A stretch of DNA of 64,000 bases from Anaeromassilibacillus sp. An250 (GCF_002159845.1 NZ_NFJK01000019.1:1-64000), one strand, 5' to 3'. Shown: positions 42,752 to 54,631, numbered from the stretch's first letter. Made by a program: numbers and translations. The notes: generated from the sequence alone by a model not told the origin.

Positions 42752-42989
42752 GATGGATGAAATCGTCGGCATCTTCAATATGGAGACCTCGACGATCTCC
42801 AAAACCACACGGAACTACCTGGCGCAGGCGGAGAAGGCCGGAAAGGTCGTCAACGTCAGCATGGAGCTGCCGAAGTCCTTTGTGCTTTGCCGCGACAGCC
42901 AGAACCGGGAGACGGTCTATATCTCCCAGATTTCCTCGTCCACGCTGTTGAAGCGGACGGGGTACATCGACGAAATTTCCAATGTTTGA
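42717..42989 (+). CDS. remB: Extracellular matrix regulator RemB-like (DUF370) protein
   Basis: A 90-residue protein of the DUF370/YaaB family, which in Bacillus sits between recF and gyrB and helps control biofilm matrix genes. Motifs are [35 protein letters not shown] and SFVLCRDSQNRETVYISQISSSTLLKR. GGAGAGGAG lies 5 bases before the ATG at 42717. It overlaps the end of recF. Confidence 0.93.
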   Translation: MYLHLGQDTVIKMDEIVGIFNMETSTISKTTRNYLAQAEKAGKVVNVSMELPKSFVLCRDSQNRETVYISQISSSTLLKRTGYIDEISNV

Positions 42990-43009
42990 AACAGTAGAAG
43001 GGGAACATC

Positions 43010-43507
43010 ATGCGACTCATGCTTCCAAAATGCCCGCACTGCGGGAAACAGGTCAACTGGTTCCGCGCATGGGCTCTGAAAACACGGGGGGAATACCGCT
43101 GCGGGAAATGCGGCGAATGCTCGAACGTCTCGCTGGATAAAGCGCTTTATCCGCTTGCGGCCGTGGCAGCCATCGCCGGCGCGGTGTTTTTCGTCCTGTT
43201 TGTGACACTGGTGCAGGAATTCAGCTTTACCTCCCTGGTTCTGATCGCCGTCCCGTTTTTGCTTTTCTTTTTGATCAGCCCGTTTTTTGTCCGCCTGCGG
43301 CCCATCCAGCCGGCAAAGGTGCCGCCGGCTGCGCCGGAGAGGGCGCGCCGCAGGCCGGCTCCGGGACAGATGCACGATACGCAGCGCGTGGACCTTCCGC
43401 GCGGGGGCCAGCGGCAGAGCCAGGCGCCCGGCCGGACGGCCAGGGGCGCACCCAGCGGCGGGGAATCCGGGCGCCGTCCCAATCCGCGGACGGCCCGGCG
43501 GTTATAG
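43010..43507 (+). CDS. Zinc-ribbon membrane protein with basic tail
   Basis: A 165-residue protein. The N-terminus carries a zinc ribbon, CPHCGKQVNW ... YRCGKCGECSN (four Cys pairs). Two transmembrane helices follow (about 46-66 and 74-94), then a long Arg/Pro/Gly/Gln-rich tail (about 97-165) that is probably disordered and cytoplasmic. GAAGGGG lies 6 bases before the ATG. Similar TM plus zinc-ribbon proteins are common and unnamed in gut Clostridia. It lies in the recF-gyrB interval, where most Firmicutes have nothing. Confidence 0.7.
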   Translation: MRLMLPKCPHCGKQVNWFRAWALKTRGEYRCGKCGECSNVSLDKALYPLAAVAAIAGAVFFVLFVTLVQEFSFTSLVLIAVPFLLFFLISPFFVRLRPIQPAKVPPAAPERARRRPAPGQMHDTQRVDLPRGGQRQSQAPGRTARGAPSGGESGRRPNPRTARRL

Positions 43508-43538
43508 CGCCTTTTGAACATCGCGGAAGGTTTTTTGA

Positions 43539-45620
<2,082 letters not shown>

Positions 45621-45740
45621 CCCCTGTGCTGCCGGTTTCCGGCAGACGGAAGAAAATTCGTTTGAATGGCCCATGCCGGTTCCCTGCATACGGGCTATAC
45701 TATGGCGCATCGCGCCGAAACATACAAAGGAGAATCCTAC

Positions 45741-46415
45741 ATGAAAGACTTTACGAAAGAAAACGAAGAGACCGCCCAGCCTCCGGAACCCCAGGGGGTT
45801 GAGGCCCCCGAACCGGAATTTTTGGAGGATGAAGAGCAGGAGGAGGCCGTCCAGTGGGACGGCAGCGACGCGGAGATCGTGTCCGAGGGCGCCGACCAGG
45901 AGTACAAAGACACCATCACCGGCGTGAAGCTCTCCTATGTCCTGACCGAGGAGGAGATCCGCACCTGTATGCGCGGCACGCAGTTTGGCAAACGGCGCAA
46001 ACGGCGCATGCGCATCGAGCTGGTGGTCTTTTCCGCGCTGCTGTTGGGATTCCTGGTCTTTTTCTTTTTGAAACGCAACCCGGACAACCTGTTTTTTGCC
46101 ACGGTCTGCGCGGCGATGATCTTCATCATGATCTTCCTGCCGGACATCCGCATCAAACAGGACGCCAAGCGCAATGCGAATGGCAAGGAAATCTGCATGG
46201 AGATCTATCCGCATAAGATCGAGATGGGCCGCGGGGAAAACCAGTGGGAGATCCCGTTGGACGGCTCGTGTAAGAGCGCGATTTATCAGAAGAACATCGT
46301 CGTGTATTTCAAGGGCGACGATATGGTGATCCTCCCCATGCGCTGCGTGGAACCTTCGGTCCTGCCGGAGGTGCGGGCGATGATCCAGGCGGGCACGCAG
46401 CCGCGGGAGGATTGA
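45741..46415 (+). CDS. YcxB-like membrane protein (paralogue 1)
   Basis: A 224-residue protein. An acidic N-terminal region (about 1-55, Pro/Glu-rich) is followed by [29 protein letters not shown], two transmembrane helices (about 94-111 and 116-132) and a C-terminal YcxB/DUF-like cytoplasmic domain ([24 protein letters not shown] ... [18 protein letters not shown]). The pattern (TM pair, then a strand-rich domain with W and an ILPMR/VPKRA motif) matches two other proteins in this gyrB-gyrA interval. RBS AAAGGAG is 9 bases before the ATG. Function is unknown. Confidence 0.75.
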   Translation: MKDFTKENEETAQPPEPQGVEAPEPEFLEDEEQEEAVQWDGSDAEIVSEGADQEYKDTITGVKLSYVLTEEEIRTCMRGTQFGKRRKRRMRIELVVFSALLLGFLVFFFLKRNPDNLFFATVCAAMIFIMIFLPDIRIKQDAKRNANGKEICMEIYPHKIEMGRGENQWEIPLDGSCKSAIYQKNIVVYFKGDDMVILPMRCVEPSVLPEVRAMIQAGTQPRED

Positions 46416-46434
46416 CCGGAAGGAGGACTGCCCT

Positions 46435-47001
46435 TTGCCAACGTTTTACGAGGGGGAACCCATCGCGGTGGTGCATCAGACGCTCACCGCGGAGGAATAT
46501 GCGCAGGCGGCCGTGTTTGCGGAAAGCCACCGTTCGGTTTGGAGCCGCAGAGGGGTGCGCGCGGCCGCGGCGCTGACCGTGGCGGCCCTGGCGTTTTCCT
46601 GCATCCCGGTCTACCGGTATCAATACGCCACGGCCTGGATTCCCATTGCCGTGGGCTGTTTGGGCGTGCTGCTGGCGGCCTATTTTTTCTGGTTCCAGCC
46701 GGTGCGGATGCAGAAACGCGCGGCGGCGGTCTTCCAAAAGAACCGCTTTTGGCAGCAGCGCTGCAAAATCGCCTTTTACCGGGACAGCGTCTGCTGTGAA
46801 ACCCCTTATGAAAAAATCAGCGGGTATTGGAGCGATTATTACGCATGCTATGAATGCCCCGCGTATTTGGTCGTGGCGGGCGGTTGGGACCGGCATCTGC
46901 TGATTGTCGATAAAAAGCAGCTTTCCCCCGGACAGCGGGAGGCCGTGTCCGCCCACATGCGCGAACAATTCGCCAACCGGTATCTCTGGGCCAAACAATA
47001 G
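46435..47001 (+). CDS. YcxB-like membrane protein (paralogue 2)
   Basis: A 188-residue protein that starts at a TTG (46435), 7 bases after AAGGAGGA. Two transmembrane helices (about 43-60 and 66-84) are followed by a YcxB-like domain (KIAFYRDSVCCETPYEKISGYWSDYYACYECPAYLVVAGGWDRHLLIVDKKQLSPGQREAVSAHMREQF). It starts 19 bases after paralogue 1, so they form an operon. The C-terminal VDKKQLSPGQ segment corresponds to the conserved lPkr motif of the family. Function is unknown. Confidence 0.75.
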   Translation: MPTFYEGEPIAVVHQTLTAEEYAQAAVFAESHRSVWSRRGVRAAAALTVAALAFSCIPVYRYQYATAWIPIAVGCLGVLLAAYFFWFQPVRMQKRAAAVFQKNRFWQQRCKIAFYRDSVCCETPYEKISGYWSDYYACYECPAYLVVAGGWDRHLLIVDKKQLSPGQREAVSAHMREQFANRYLWAKQ

Positions 47002-47024
47002 GCGGGGGAACGGAGGAACGATCG

Positions 47025-47546
47025 ATGCGTGAAAACCATCGCTTTCTGGTAATCCAGGATGTGGAGCAGGCGGAACCGGTCCGGGAGCTGGAGTCCCCTT
47101 TTGCGGGCACGGTGTTTTCGGACAACGGCACGATCCGCCCCTGCACCGGCTGTTTCGGCTGCTGGATCAAAACGCCCGGACGCTGCGTGCTCCCGGACCC
47201 ATACCGGGATATGGGGGCCTATCTTGCCAACAGCGGCGAGCTGGTCCTTGTGAGCCGGTGCTGCTTTGGCGGGCCGGGCCCGTTTGTCAAAAATGTGCTG
47301 GACCGGTGCATTTCGTATGTCCATCCCTATTTTGTCATCAAAAACGGGGAGATGCACCACCGCCAGCGGTACCATCATTCGTACGGTTTGACCGTGGTCT
47401 TTTACGGCGGGGCAACGCCGGAGGAACAGAGGACCGCGCAGGAATGGGTGCAGGCCATGGCGGTGAACCTCTATGGCCGGGTCAACGAGGTGCGCTTTGT
47501 GGAACAGCCGCCGGATTGGAGGGATTTGCTACGGACATTGCTTTGA
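47025..47546 (+). CDS. Flavodoxin-fold NAD(P)H oxidoreductase-like protein 1
   Basis: A 173-residue flavodoxin-like protein of the NADPH-FMN reductase group. The Cys-rich loop PCTGCFGCWIKTPGRCVLPDPYRDM resembles the iron-sulfur flavoprotein cluster region, and GPGPFVKNVLDRCISYVHPYFVIKNGEMHH is typical. The N-terminal FMN loop seen in the 29147 protein is shortened to FLVIQDVEQAEPVREL, so FMN binding may be weak. It overlaps the start region of the next reductase-like gene, so the two probably work as a pair. Confidence 0.75.
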   Translation: MRENHRFLVIQDVEQAEPVRELESPFAGTVFSDNGTIRPCTGCFGCWIKTPGRCVLPDPYRDMGAYLANSGELVLVSRCCFGGPGPFVKNVLDRCISYVHPYFVIKNGEMHHRQRYHHSYGLTVVFYGGATPEEQRTAQEWVQAMAVNLYGRVNEVRFVEQPPDWRDLLRTLL

Positions 47547-48184
47547 TTTGCGGAAGCCCAAAGGGAAAAAACAGCGCGTCCTGGGTGATCTTGCAGGGGC
47601 TGCGCGATGCATTGCCCCCGCAGGCAGCGGTGCGGGAATACGCCATCCGGACCGCCCCCCTCCCGGAACAGGCGCTGCGCGGGATTGCCGCCTGCGATGT
47701 GCTGGTGTTTGCCATGCCGCTCTATGTGGACGGCCTGCCCTCCCATATGGTGGGCGCGCTGCTGCAATTGGAAGCGGATTTCCGGGAAACGCCGCAGAAG
47801 GAGCGGACAGCCTATGCGCTCGTCAACTCCGGGTTTTATGAGGGCCATCAGAACGCCCATGCGCTGCACATGCTGCGCCATTGGTGCCGCCGTGCGGGGG
47901 TGCGCTGGGGCCAGGGGATTGGCGCCGGCGGGGGCGGGATGCTGCCGGAGACGCAAAACATCCCCATGGGCCACGGGCCCAAAAAGCGCCTCGGGCAGGC
48001 GCTCCAAACGCTCGCGGAGGCCATCGTTTCCGGCGGGCAGGCGGAAGACCTCTATATCACCCAGAATTTCCCGCGCGTTTTGTACCGGATGTCTGCGGAG
48101 TCCGTCTGGCGGCGGAAAGGGCGGAAAAACGGTCTTTCGAAACAGGAGCTCTTTGCAGCGCCGGGCGAGGGACCTACGGCCTGA
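47516..48184 (+). CDS. Flavodoxin-fold NAD(P)H oxidoreductase-like protein 2
   Basis: A 222-residue protein (with the TTG start at 47516) of the same fold. It starts near IALICGSPKGKNSASWVILQGLRDAL, the FMN phosphate loop, and contains VLVFAMPLYVDGLPSHMVGALLQLE and the segment ALVNSGFYEGHQNAHALHML. The start is uncertain. TTG 47516 has no SD. An ATT at 47537 is 13 bases after GGAGGG and would give the classic N-terminus IALICGSPKGKN. It overlaps the upstream reductase gene by about 30 bases. Confidence 0.7.
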   Translation: MEGFATDIALICGSPKGKNSASWVILQGLRDALPPQAAVREYAIRTAPLPEQALRGIAACDVLVFAMPLYVDGLPSHMVGALLQLEADFRETPQKERTAYALVNSGFYEGHQNAHALHMLRHWCRRAGVRWGQGIGAGGGGMLPETQNIPMGHGPKKRLGQALQTLAEAIVSGGQAEDLYITQNFPRVLYRMSAESVWRRKGRKNGLSKQELFAAPGEGPTA

Positions 48185-48293
48185 CGGCCGTCCGTTCCGA
48201 TGGGCCAAACGGGTGTTGGCCGATCGGAGCGGATGGGACGGCAGTACGGCGGCTTTCAAACCGGCCATATGCAAACTAAGGAGGAAGGAATCC

Positions 48294-48644
48294 ATGGCAC
48301 AATTTGAGAAGGAACTCCATGATGCGGATTTCTACACGGTCTTGTCCCTGTTGGAGAAGGAAATTCTGGCGAGCGGCGCCTCCGTGGAGCTGGTCGGCAC
48401 TGCCAGATACGACTTGGGGGATACGCAGGTTGCCGTCCGTGTGTACGACCGCTATTTTATGCGCAACGCCAGCCGCGCCAGCCTCACCTTGACGTTGGTC
48501 GGGCACGGCGGCACCGTGCAGGTGTCCGCCATCGGTGCGGGCGGCGGCACTGGTGCGTTCACCCACTTCGATTGGGGCACGGGGGATGCGTTCGTCCAAC
48601 TGGTGAAGAAGATCCTGTCCAAGGGCCCATTTGAAGGGATGTAG
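48294..48644 (+). CDS. Conserved hypothetical protein (DUF6054-like)
   Basis: A 116-residue protein. It shows LTLTLVGHGGTVQVSAIGAGGGTGAFTHFDWGTGDAFVQLVKKIL, a Gly-rich pattern like that of DUF6054 proteins of clostridial genomes. No membrane segment or catalytic motif is seen. AAGGAGGAAGG precedes the ATG at 48294 by 7 bases. It is in the accessory block between gyrB and gyrA. The family assignment is tentative. Confidence 0.7.
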   Translation: MAQFEKELHDADFYTVLSLLEKEILASGASVELVGTARYDLGDTQVAVRVYDRYFMRNASRASLTLTLVGHGGTVQVSAIGAGGGTGAFTHFDWGTGDAFVQLVKKILSKGPFEGM

Positions 48645-48873
48645 GCATCCAAGCAGAACAAACGAAATCCAGAAAATACGATTTGTATTATTTATTTTGA
48701 AATATACATATAGAAATGAATTTGATTTTCCCGGCGGGCAGAAATGGGCGGCGCGCGCTTTGAAACGCGGGCGCTTGGGGCAAGCCTGCACCACCAGGCA
48801 GGGCTTTTTTGGCCCCCGTGCATCGAAGCGGGGCCGGTCCCGTGGCCCAGCACGCACCGGGATAGGAGGACAA

Positions 48874-49413
48874 ATGGAACAACAGACACCGCTGCTCTCG
48901 GTCAGCTTTTTACCGACCAAACAGGATTATGCCGATTATCAGATCGCCGCGTGCAATGCGGCCGCATCGCCGGGCGAGCGGCTGTTCCTGCGCGCCGCCG
49001 GGTTTGTGCTGGTGGTGGCGGGCTTTGTGCTCTGCCTGCTCTTCGGCGTGGGGAACCCGCAGAATACGGTATTTTTCTCGCTTTTGGTGCTGCTGGGCCT
49101 GGCGGTGGGCTTTTTCCACGATTCCATCCAGCCCCTGCTGGTGCGCAGCCGCGCGCAGTCGTTTTACGACCACGCCGGGGAGCGCATGACCGCGCAGTCC
49201 CTGTCCTTTTTTGCGGACCATGTGGACGTAAAATCGGACCGCTATGCGGCGTCCCTCCCCTATGCGATGCTCTCGGTTTGGGAGGATGGGCGCATCCTCC
49301 TGCTGCGGCTGGGGCCCGGCGAATCGCGGTATGTCCCCAAGCGGGCGCTCTCCCCGGAGGATGTGCAGAAGCTCCATGCGCTGTTCCCAACCGGCGGGCA
49401 GACGCAGAAGTGA
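48874..49413 (+). CDS. YcxB-like membrane protein (paralogue 3)
   Basis: A 179-residue protein with two transmembrane helices (about 38-57 and 65-82) and a C-terminal YcxB-like domain (MTAQSLSFFADHVDVKSDRYAASLPYAMLSVWEDGRILLLRLGPGESRYVPKRALSPEDVQKLHALF). The VPKRAL motif is the family hallmark. The ATG at 48874 has AGGAGG 4-9 bases upstream. It is the third of three such proteins in this interval and immediately precedes gyrA. Function is unknown. Confidence 0.78.
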   Translation: MEQQTPLLSVSFLPTKQDYADYQIAACNAAASPGERLFLRAAGFVLVVAGFVLCLLFGVGNPQNTVFFSLLVLLGLAVGFFHDSIQPLLVRSRAQSFYDHAGERMTAQSLSFFADHVDVKSDRYAASLPYAMLSVWEDGRILLLRLGPGESRYVPKRALSPEDVQKLHALFPTGGQTQK

Positions 49414-49508
49414 AGGCGCGCCCCATTTCAAGAAGATCAGCAAGCTGTTTTTTGATAAAGCGGTCCATGGGATCGCCGTAGGCTCGAAAGAAAGGGTTGG
49501 TTTCTACA

Positions 49509-52034
49509 ATGCAAGACATGCAGGAAAACGATCGCATTATTAACGTAGATCTGGAAAAGGAGATCAAGAAGTCCTTTTTGGATTACTCGATGTCGGTCAT
49601 CGTGTCCCGTGCGCTGCCGGATGTGCGCGACGGGCTCAAGCCCGTGCATCGCCGCATCCTCTACACGATGTATGAGAACGGCCTGAGCCCCGACAAGCCG
49701 TACCGCAAATGCGCGGATACCGTCGGTTCGGTGCTGGGCCGGTACCATCCGCACGGCGACGCCTCCGTCTACGACGCGCTGGTGCGTTTGGCGCAGGACT
49801 TCTCCATGCGCTATATGCTGGTGGACGGACACGGAAACTTCGGTTCCGTGGACGGCGACCCGCCCGCTGCCTACCGTTATACGGAGAGCCGCATGAGCAA
49901 AATTGCGGTCGAGATGTTGCAGGACATCGACAAGGAAACCGTCGATTTCATGCCGAACTACGACGACCGCCTGAAAGAGCCGGTTGTGCTGCCCAGCCAT
50001 TTCCCGAACCTTTTGGTCAACGGGTCCACGGGCATCGCGGTCGGCATGGCGACGAACATCCCGCCGCACAATATGGGCGAGGTCATCGACGGCATGTGTT
50101 GCCTGATCGACCACCCGGACGCATCGCTCGACGAGCTGATGCAGTACATCAAGGGGCCGGACTTCCCCACCGGCGCCATCATCATGGGGCGCGCGGGCAT
50201 CCGCGCGGCCTATGCGACGGGCCGCGGCCGCATCACGGTGCGCGCGCGCGCGGAAATCGAGGAGGAAAAGAACGGCCGGTTCAGCATTGTGGTGACGGAG
50301 ATCCCCTACCAGGTGAACAAGGCGCGCCTGATCGAGAGCATCGCGACGCTCGTCAAGGAAAAGCGCATCGACGGCATCTCCAACGTGGAGGACCACTCCG
50401 ACCGCCAGGGCATGCGCATTGTCATCACGGTCAAGCGCGACGCCTCCCCGCAGATTGTGCTGAACAAGCTTTATACATTTACGCAGATGCAGACGACCTT
50501 CGGCGTCATCATGCTGGCCATTGTGAACGGCGAGCCAAAGACCTTGACGCTCAAGGAAATTTTGCAGAATTACATCGACTTCCAGGAGGACGTCGTCACA
50601 CGCCGCACGCGCTTTGAGCTCAAAAAGGCCGAGGACCGCGCGCACATCCTGGAGGGCCTCAAAATTGCGGTCGATTTCATCGACGAAGTGGTCTCGATCA
50701 TCCGCACCTCCAAGGACCGCGCCCAGGCGCGCCAGCGCATGACCGAGCGGTTCGGCCTGGACGATGTGCAGACGCAGGCTATCGTGCAGATGCAGCTGGG
50801 CGCGCTGACCGGCCTGGACCGCCAGAAGCTGGAGGACGAGCTGGGAGCGCTGCACCTCAAGATCGAAGACCTGAAGGACATCCTTGCCAACGAGAGCCGC
50901 GTGCTCGCCATTGTCAAGGAGGAGGCGCTCGCGGTCAAAGCGAAGTTCAACGACGAGCGCCGCACCGAAATCGCGGCGATCAGCGGCGAAGTGGATATCG
51001 AAGACCTGATCCCGGAGGAGGAATGCGTGCTGACGCTGACCAACTTCGGCTATATCAAGCGCCAGAAGGCCGACACCTACCGCACCCAGCGGCGCGGCGG
51101 CCGCGGCGTCTCCGGCATGACGCGCCGGGAGGAGGACGTGGCCACCGAGATGTTCGTCATCAACAGCCACGACTATGTGATGTTCTTCACGGACCTGGGC
51201 CGCGTCTACCGTCTGAAATGCTATGAGGTGCCGGAGGGCGCGCGCACCAGCAAGGGCATGAACATCGCCAATCTGCTGCCGATCGCCCAGGACGAGCGGG
51301 TCACGTCCATGATCCGCGTGCCAAAGCTCGACGAGGACGGCTATCTGGTGATGGTCACGCGCAGAGGCGTCATCAAGCGCACCCCGCTCTCCGCGTTCCA
51401 GACCACCCGCAAGGGCGGCGTGATCGCCATCGACTTGGACGAGGGCGACGAGCTGTGCTGGGTCCGCCTGACCAACGGCAGCGACGATTTGCTGGTGGCG
51501 ACCAAGAAGGGCATGGCGATCCGCTTCAGCGAGAACGACGTGCGCGCCATGGGCCGCACGGCCCGCGGCGTCAAGGCCCTGACGCTCAAGGAGGGCGACT
51601 GCGTGGTCGGCATGAGCGTTGTCCGCGAGGGCGGGCTGGTCCTGACCGTCAGCGAGACGGGCTACGGCCGCCTCTCCTCCACCGACGACTACCGGATCCA
51701 GTCGCGCGGCGGCAAGGGCCTGACCAACTACCACGTGGAGAAATACGGCGACGTGGCCGCCATCAAGGTGGTTGACCTGGACGACGACATCATCCTGATC
51801 GCATCGGACGGCGTGATCATCCGCATCCGCGCGAATTCCATCCGCGAGTGCGCGCGGCCCAGCAAGGGCGTGCGCGTGATGCGCCTGAACGAAGGAAGCC
51901 GCGTTGTCACCCTGGCGCGGACCGCCCACGAAGAGGACGAGGAACCGGACGATCTGCCGGAGGACGACGGCGACGCCGGGGACGAGGATTTGACCGAGGA
52001 ACCATCGGAACAGGAGAACAGCAATGAAGAATAA
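49509..52034 (+). CDS. gyrA: DNA gyrase subunit A
   Basis: An 841-residue breakage-reunion subunit. It has the active-site tyrosine Y124 in AAYRYTES, the [22 protein letters not shown] (A85 in place of the usual Ser), and six C-terminal beta-pinwheel blades with the GyrA-box (typified by [11 protein letters not shown] and [10 protein letters not shown]). It ends in an acidic tail ([19 protein letters not shown]). The start was set at ATG 49509; a TTG at 49497 is also possible. It follows the accessory block after gyrB and overlaps the lipoprotein gene by 11 bases. Confidence 0.97.
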   Translation: MQDMQENDRIINVDLEKEIKKSFLDYSMSVIVSRALPDVRDGLKPVHRRILYTMYENGLSPDKPYRKCADTVGSVLGRYHPHGDASVYDALVRLAQDFSMRYMLVDGHGNFGSVDGDPPAAYRYTESRMSKIAVEMLQDIDKETVDFMPNYDDRLKEPVVLPSHFPNLLVNGSTGIAVGMATNIPPHNMGEVIDGMCCLIDHPDASLDELMQYIKGPDFPTGAIIMGRAGIRAAYATGRGRITVRARAEIEEEKNGRFSIVVTEIPYQVNKARLIESIATLVKEKRIDGISNVEDHSDRQGMRIVITVKRDASPQIVLNKLYTFTQMQTTFGVIMLAIVNGEPKTLTLKEILQNYIDFQEDVVTRRTRFELKKAEDRAHILEGLKIAVDFIDEVVSIIRTSKDRAQARQRMTERFGLDDVQTQAIVQMQLGALTGLDRQKLEDELGALHLKIEDLKDILANESRVLAIVKEEALAVKAKFNDERRTEIAAISGEVDIEDLIPEEECVLTLTNFGYIKRQKADTYRTQRRGGRGVSGMTRREEDVATEMFVINSHDYVMFFTDLGRVYRLKCYEVPEGARTSKGMNIANLLPIAQDERVTSMIRVPKLDEDGYLVMVTRRGVIKRTPLSAFQTTRKGGVIAIDLDEGDELCWVRLTNGSDDLLVATKKGMAIRFSENDVRAMGRTARGVKALTLKEGDCVVGMSVVREGGLVLTVSETGYGRLSSTDDYRIQSRGGKGLTNYHVEKYGDVAAIKVVDLDDDIILIASDGVIIRIRANSIRECARPSKGVRVMRLNEGSRVVTLARTAHEEDEEPDDLPEDDGDAGDEDLTEEPSEQENSNEE

Positions 52035-52677
52035 ATGGATTGCCATTCTGCTGGCGGCGGCCGTCGGGTTTGCCGCCCTGGTGGGGTGTACGGGGGACAA
52101 CGGCACGGAGGACCCGCCGGGCAGCAGCTCCGCGCCCACGTCCAGCGCTTCTTCCGAGGAGAGCGCCCCGGCGCCCGCCCCGCAGCCGGACGGCGAAGCG
52201 CCGTCCACGCCGGAGAGCTCCACGGAGCCCGCGCCGGAGCCGCCGGAGGACAGCCCCGGCCAGGTGCTGCCTGTGGAGACGGAAAACCCGGGTTTTGACG
52301 AGAAATTCGCGGACAACCCGATCGACCAGGCGTATATCCAGGACAACAACCAGGCGATCTCCAACAAGGATATGGTGGAGGTCTCCCAGAAATACGCGGA
52401 GATCTGGCGCGAAGAGGTGGCGTATGCCTACGAAACCCTGCTGGAAAAGGTCTCGGACGACCGCAAGGCTACGCTTGAGAGCGAGCAGCAGGCGTGGAGC
52501 GATGGGACCGAAGCGGCCCTGGAGGAATTCCGCGCCGACGCCCAGGCGGTCGGCGGCACCATGGCGCAGGTCGATGAGGCCAGCCGGGTGATGGATTATT
52601 ACCGCAGCCGGGCGGTGGAGCTTTACGAAGAGTTGTATGCCATCGACCCGAACTATACGTATCACTTCGAGGGATAA
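52024..52677 (+). CDS. Lipoprotein with DUF1311/LprI-like domain
   Basis: A 217-residue lipoprotein. The lipobox ALVGC puts the lipidated cysteine at C22, followed by a long Ser/Pro/Glu-rich linker (about 30-90). A globular domain (about 105-210) contains [43 protein letters not shown] and [12 protein letters not shown], resembling the lysozyme-inhibitor LprI (DUF1311) fold. Its start lies inside the end of gyrA (11-bp overlap), so it is translationally coupled. Probably a surface or periplasm-side protein; role unknown. Confidence 0.75.
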   Translation: MKNKWIAILLAAAVGFAALVGCTGDNGTEDPPGSSSAPTSSASSEESAPAPAPQPDGEAPSTPESSTEPAPEPPEDSPGQVLPVETENPGFDEKFADNPIDQAYIQDNNQAISNKDMVEVSQKYAEIWREEVAYAYETLLEKVSDDRKATLESEQQAWSDGTEAALEEFRADAQAVGGTMAQVDEASRVMDYYRSRAVELYEELYAIDPNYTYHFEG

Positions 52678-52985
52678 GGGGAGGCATGCTATGCCGCCCA
52701 TCATAGGACGGGCAAATACATATTCCAATTTGTAATATGTATGTTATTTTATTCGTAAAGTATATTTTTTTACTGCGCAAAGCCCCGCATTTCCCTTTTT
52801 GGGCCTTCCTTTTGCAAATGGGCCGGAAGGGACGTTTGCCTTTTTGCGGCGGGGAGCAAGCGCAGAACAGATTAACTTTTAGTATTATCAACCGAGTTTT
52901 CAACAATGTGATGAATTTGTCAAATACAAATTGTTTTATAGATTATTTATATTACGTTTTGTATTTTAAATAAGGAGGCCGGACC
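52678..52985. other. AT-rich gap upstream of the NUDIX gene
   Basis: No gene is recognised. It is AT-rich with several weak promoter-like motifs (for example TTGTCA at about 52917) and an AAGGAGG site for the next gene. No riboswitch-like structure is obvious. Confidence 0.45.
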
Positions 52986-53531
52986 ATGAAATTGATCGAA
53001 AAGCAGTTGGGCCGCACGGATATCTACAAGGGCCGGATCATCGAGGTCGCCGTGGACGACGTGGAGCTCGAAAACGGCGCCAAATCCAAGCGCGAGCTGG
53101 TGATGCATCCCGGCGGGGTCTGCGTGGCGGCGCTCACGGGACAGGACGAGATGCTCTTTGTCCGGCAATTCCGCTATCCGTACCAGGAGGTGGTGTTGGA
53201 GGCCCCGGCCGGGAAACTGGAGCGCGGCGAGGACCCCTTTGAAGCCTGCAAGCGCGAGCAGCGCGAGGAGACCGGCACCACCGCGGAGCAGTATTTGAAC
53301 CTGGGGCTGCTCTACCCCACGCCCGGCTATTGCGACGAGATCCTGCACCTCTATGCCTGCCGGATCACGGGGTACGGGGAATCGCAGCTGGACGAGGACG
53401 AATTCCTGGAGGTCGAGCGCATCCCGCTGCAAAAGGCGGTGGAGATGGTGATGGACAACACCATCAAAGACGCGAAGACCCAGGTGCTGGTTTTAAAGGC
53501 CGCCCGCCTGGTGGAGCAGAAAAAACTATAA
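52986..53531 (+). CDS. NUDIX hydrolase, ADP-ribose pyrophosphatase type
   Basis: A 181-residue NUDIX enzyme, probably hydrolysing ADP-ribose to AMP and ribose-5-phosphate. The Nudix box GKLERGEDPFEACKREQREETGT (G76 to T98) has the catalytic RExxEE residues R90, E91, E94, E95. Upstream strands RKRELVMHPGGVCVAAL-like and FVRQFRYPYQEVVLEAPAGKLE match the NudF/ADPRase subfamily. AAGGAGG lies 9 bases before the ATG at 52986. It may belong with the downstream S51 peptidase gene, but a 209-base gap suggests separate units. Confidence 0.93.
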   Translation: MKLIEKQLGRTDIYKGRIIEVAVDDVELENGAKSKRELVMHPGGVCVAALTGQDEMLFVRQFRYPYQEVVLEAPAGKLERGEDPFEACKREQREETGTTAEQYLNLGLLYPTPGYCDEILHLYACRITGYGESQLDEDEFLEVERIPLQKAVEMVMDNTIKDAKTQVLVLKAARLVEQKKL

Positions 53532-53740
53532 CAATCCGTAAAATAGTTTTAAAAATTACGAGTTGTAAATAAAATGCGTCCGAAACTTGCATTTTTGAAA
53601 CGGCCCTTCCTCCACATATCCCATGGGATGGGCGGCTGCGCTTTCGCACGCAGGGCTGGAAACCGGGCGCCTTATAGACGCTTCGCGGTATCGGAATGCC
53701 CATCAAACCGGCGAGGTTTGTTTACAGGGAGGAAAAAGCG

Positions 53741-54352
53741 ATGAAAAAATTGCTATTGGTATCCATGTTTCAAAATGTCTCCCACCTCTTGCAGCGGGTG
53801 ATGCCCGATTACAAAGGGAAATCGGTCGCCTATATCCCCACGGCAAGCCTTGCGGAGGAACCGGGCGGTTGGGCCGCCCTGGAAAAGCAGAATTTGGAAC
53901 AGATGGGGCTGGTTGTGGACGAAGTGGAGGTTTCCACCGCCCCGTATGATGCCATCCAAAGGGCGCTGCAAAAAAATGACCTGATCTACATCGCGGGCGG
54001 GAATACCTTTTTCCTGCTGCAAGCGCTGAAACAGAGCGGCGCGGACCGGCTGATCCGCGAGGAGGTCCACAAGGGAAAGCCCTATATCGGGGAATCGGCG
54101 GGCGCCATCGCCGCGGCCCCGGACATCGCCTATTCGTCTGCGATGGACGACCCCGGGAAAGCGCCGGGATTACAGGACTATACGGGGCTGCATCTGACGG
54201 AATGGTATCCGGTGCCGCACCGGGGCAACCCGGAGTATGGGGCGGCGGTCGAACAGATTGTGGCCGCGTATGCTTCCACGCTGGACCTGAAGGTCATCGA
54301 CGACCACCAGGCGCTTTTCGTGGAGGACGGCCAGGTGGAGGTTTTGAAGTAA
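53741..54352 (+). CDS. Peptidase S51 (dipeptidase E-like) family protein
   Basis: A 203-residue serine peptidase of the aspartyl dipeptidase / cyanophycinase-like family. The nucleophile elbow GESAGAIAA places S119, and the GGNTFFLLQAL helix and the triad candidates near H160 (YPVPHRGNPEYG) are present. The family cuts Asp-X dipeptides or processes cyanophycin. GGGAGGAAAAAGCG precedes the ATG at 53741. Substrate unknown. Confidence 0.9.
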   Translation: MKKLLLVSMFQNVSHLLQRVMPDYKGKSVAYIPTASLAEEPGGWAALEKQNLEQMGLVVDEVEVSTAPYDAIQRALQKNDLIYIAGGNTFFLLQALKQSGADRLIREEVHKGKPYIGESAGAIAAAPDIAYSSAMDDPGKAPGLQDYTGLHLTEWYPVPHRGNPEYGAAVEQIVAAYASTLDLKVIDDHQALFVEDGQVEVLK

Positions 54353-54631
54353 GGAAACCCCAAAAGGAAACCAACGGCCCTTGGCCGTTGGAGCTCCAAG
54401 AACCCGAATAGAAATCGGGAAAGCTTTCATAAAATTGCATATGCAAAAAGCAACAAAAAAAGCGGTGCCCTTTGTGAGCGTTTCAGGCTCAAAAGGACGC
54501 CGCTTTTCTGCGTATGTATGGCGATTGCACCAGCGCCGTATGGGCTGGCTGCAAGGCGTTTTTGGTGCCGCACGGTTTTGGCCTCGGGGCGCGGAGCGGC
54601 CCGGCTTTGCCGGCCCTCCCCCTCCGCCCGC
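54353..54631. other. Convergent gap between the S51 and GGDEF genes
   Basis: No gene. A short stem ccaacggc-ccttg-gccgttgg (54371-54391) may end the S51 gene, and the minus-strand terminator at 54457-54507 ends the GGDEF gene. Confidence 0.5.
54457..54507 (-). terminator. Terminator of the GGDEF gene
   Basis: A long imperfect stem, aaagcggtgccctttgtgagc pairing with the gctcaaaaggacgccgctttt side. The minus strand continues TTTTTTGTTGC. Confidence 0.7.
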
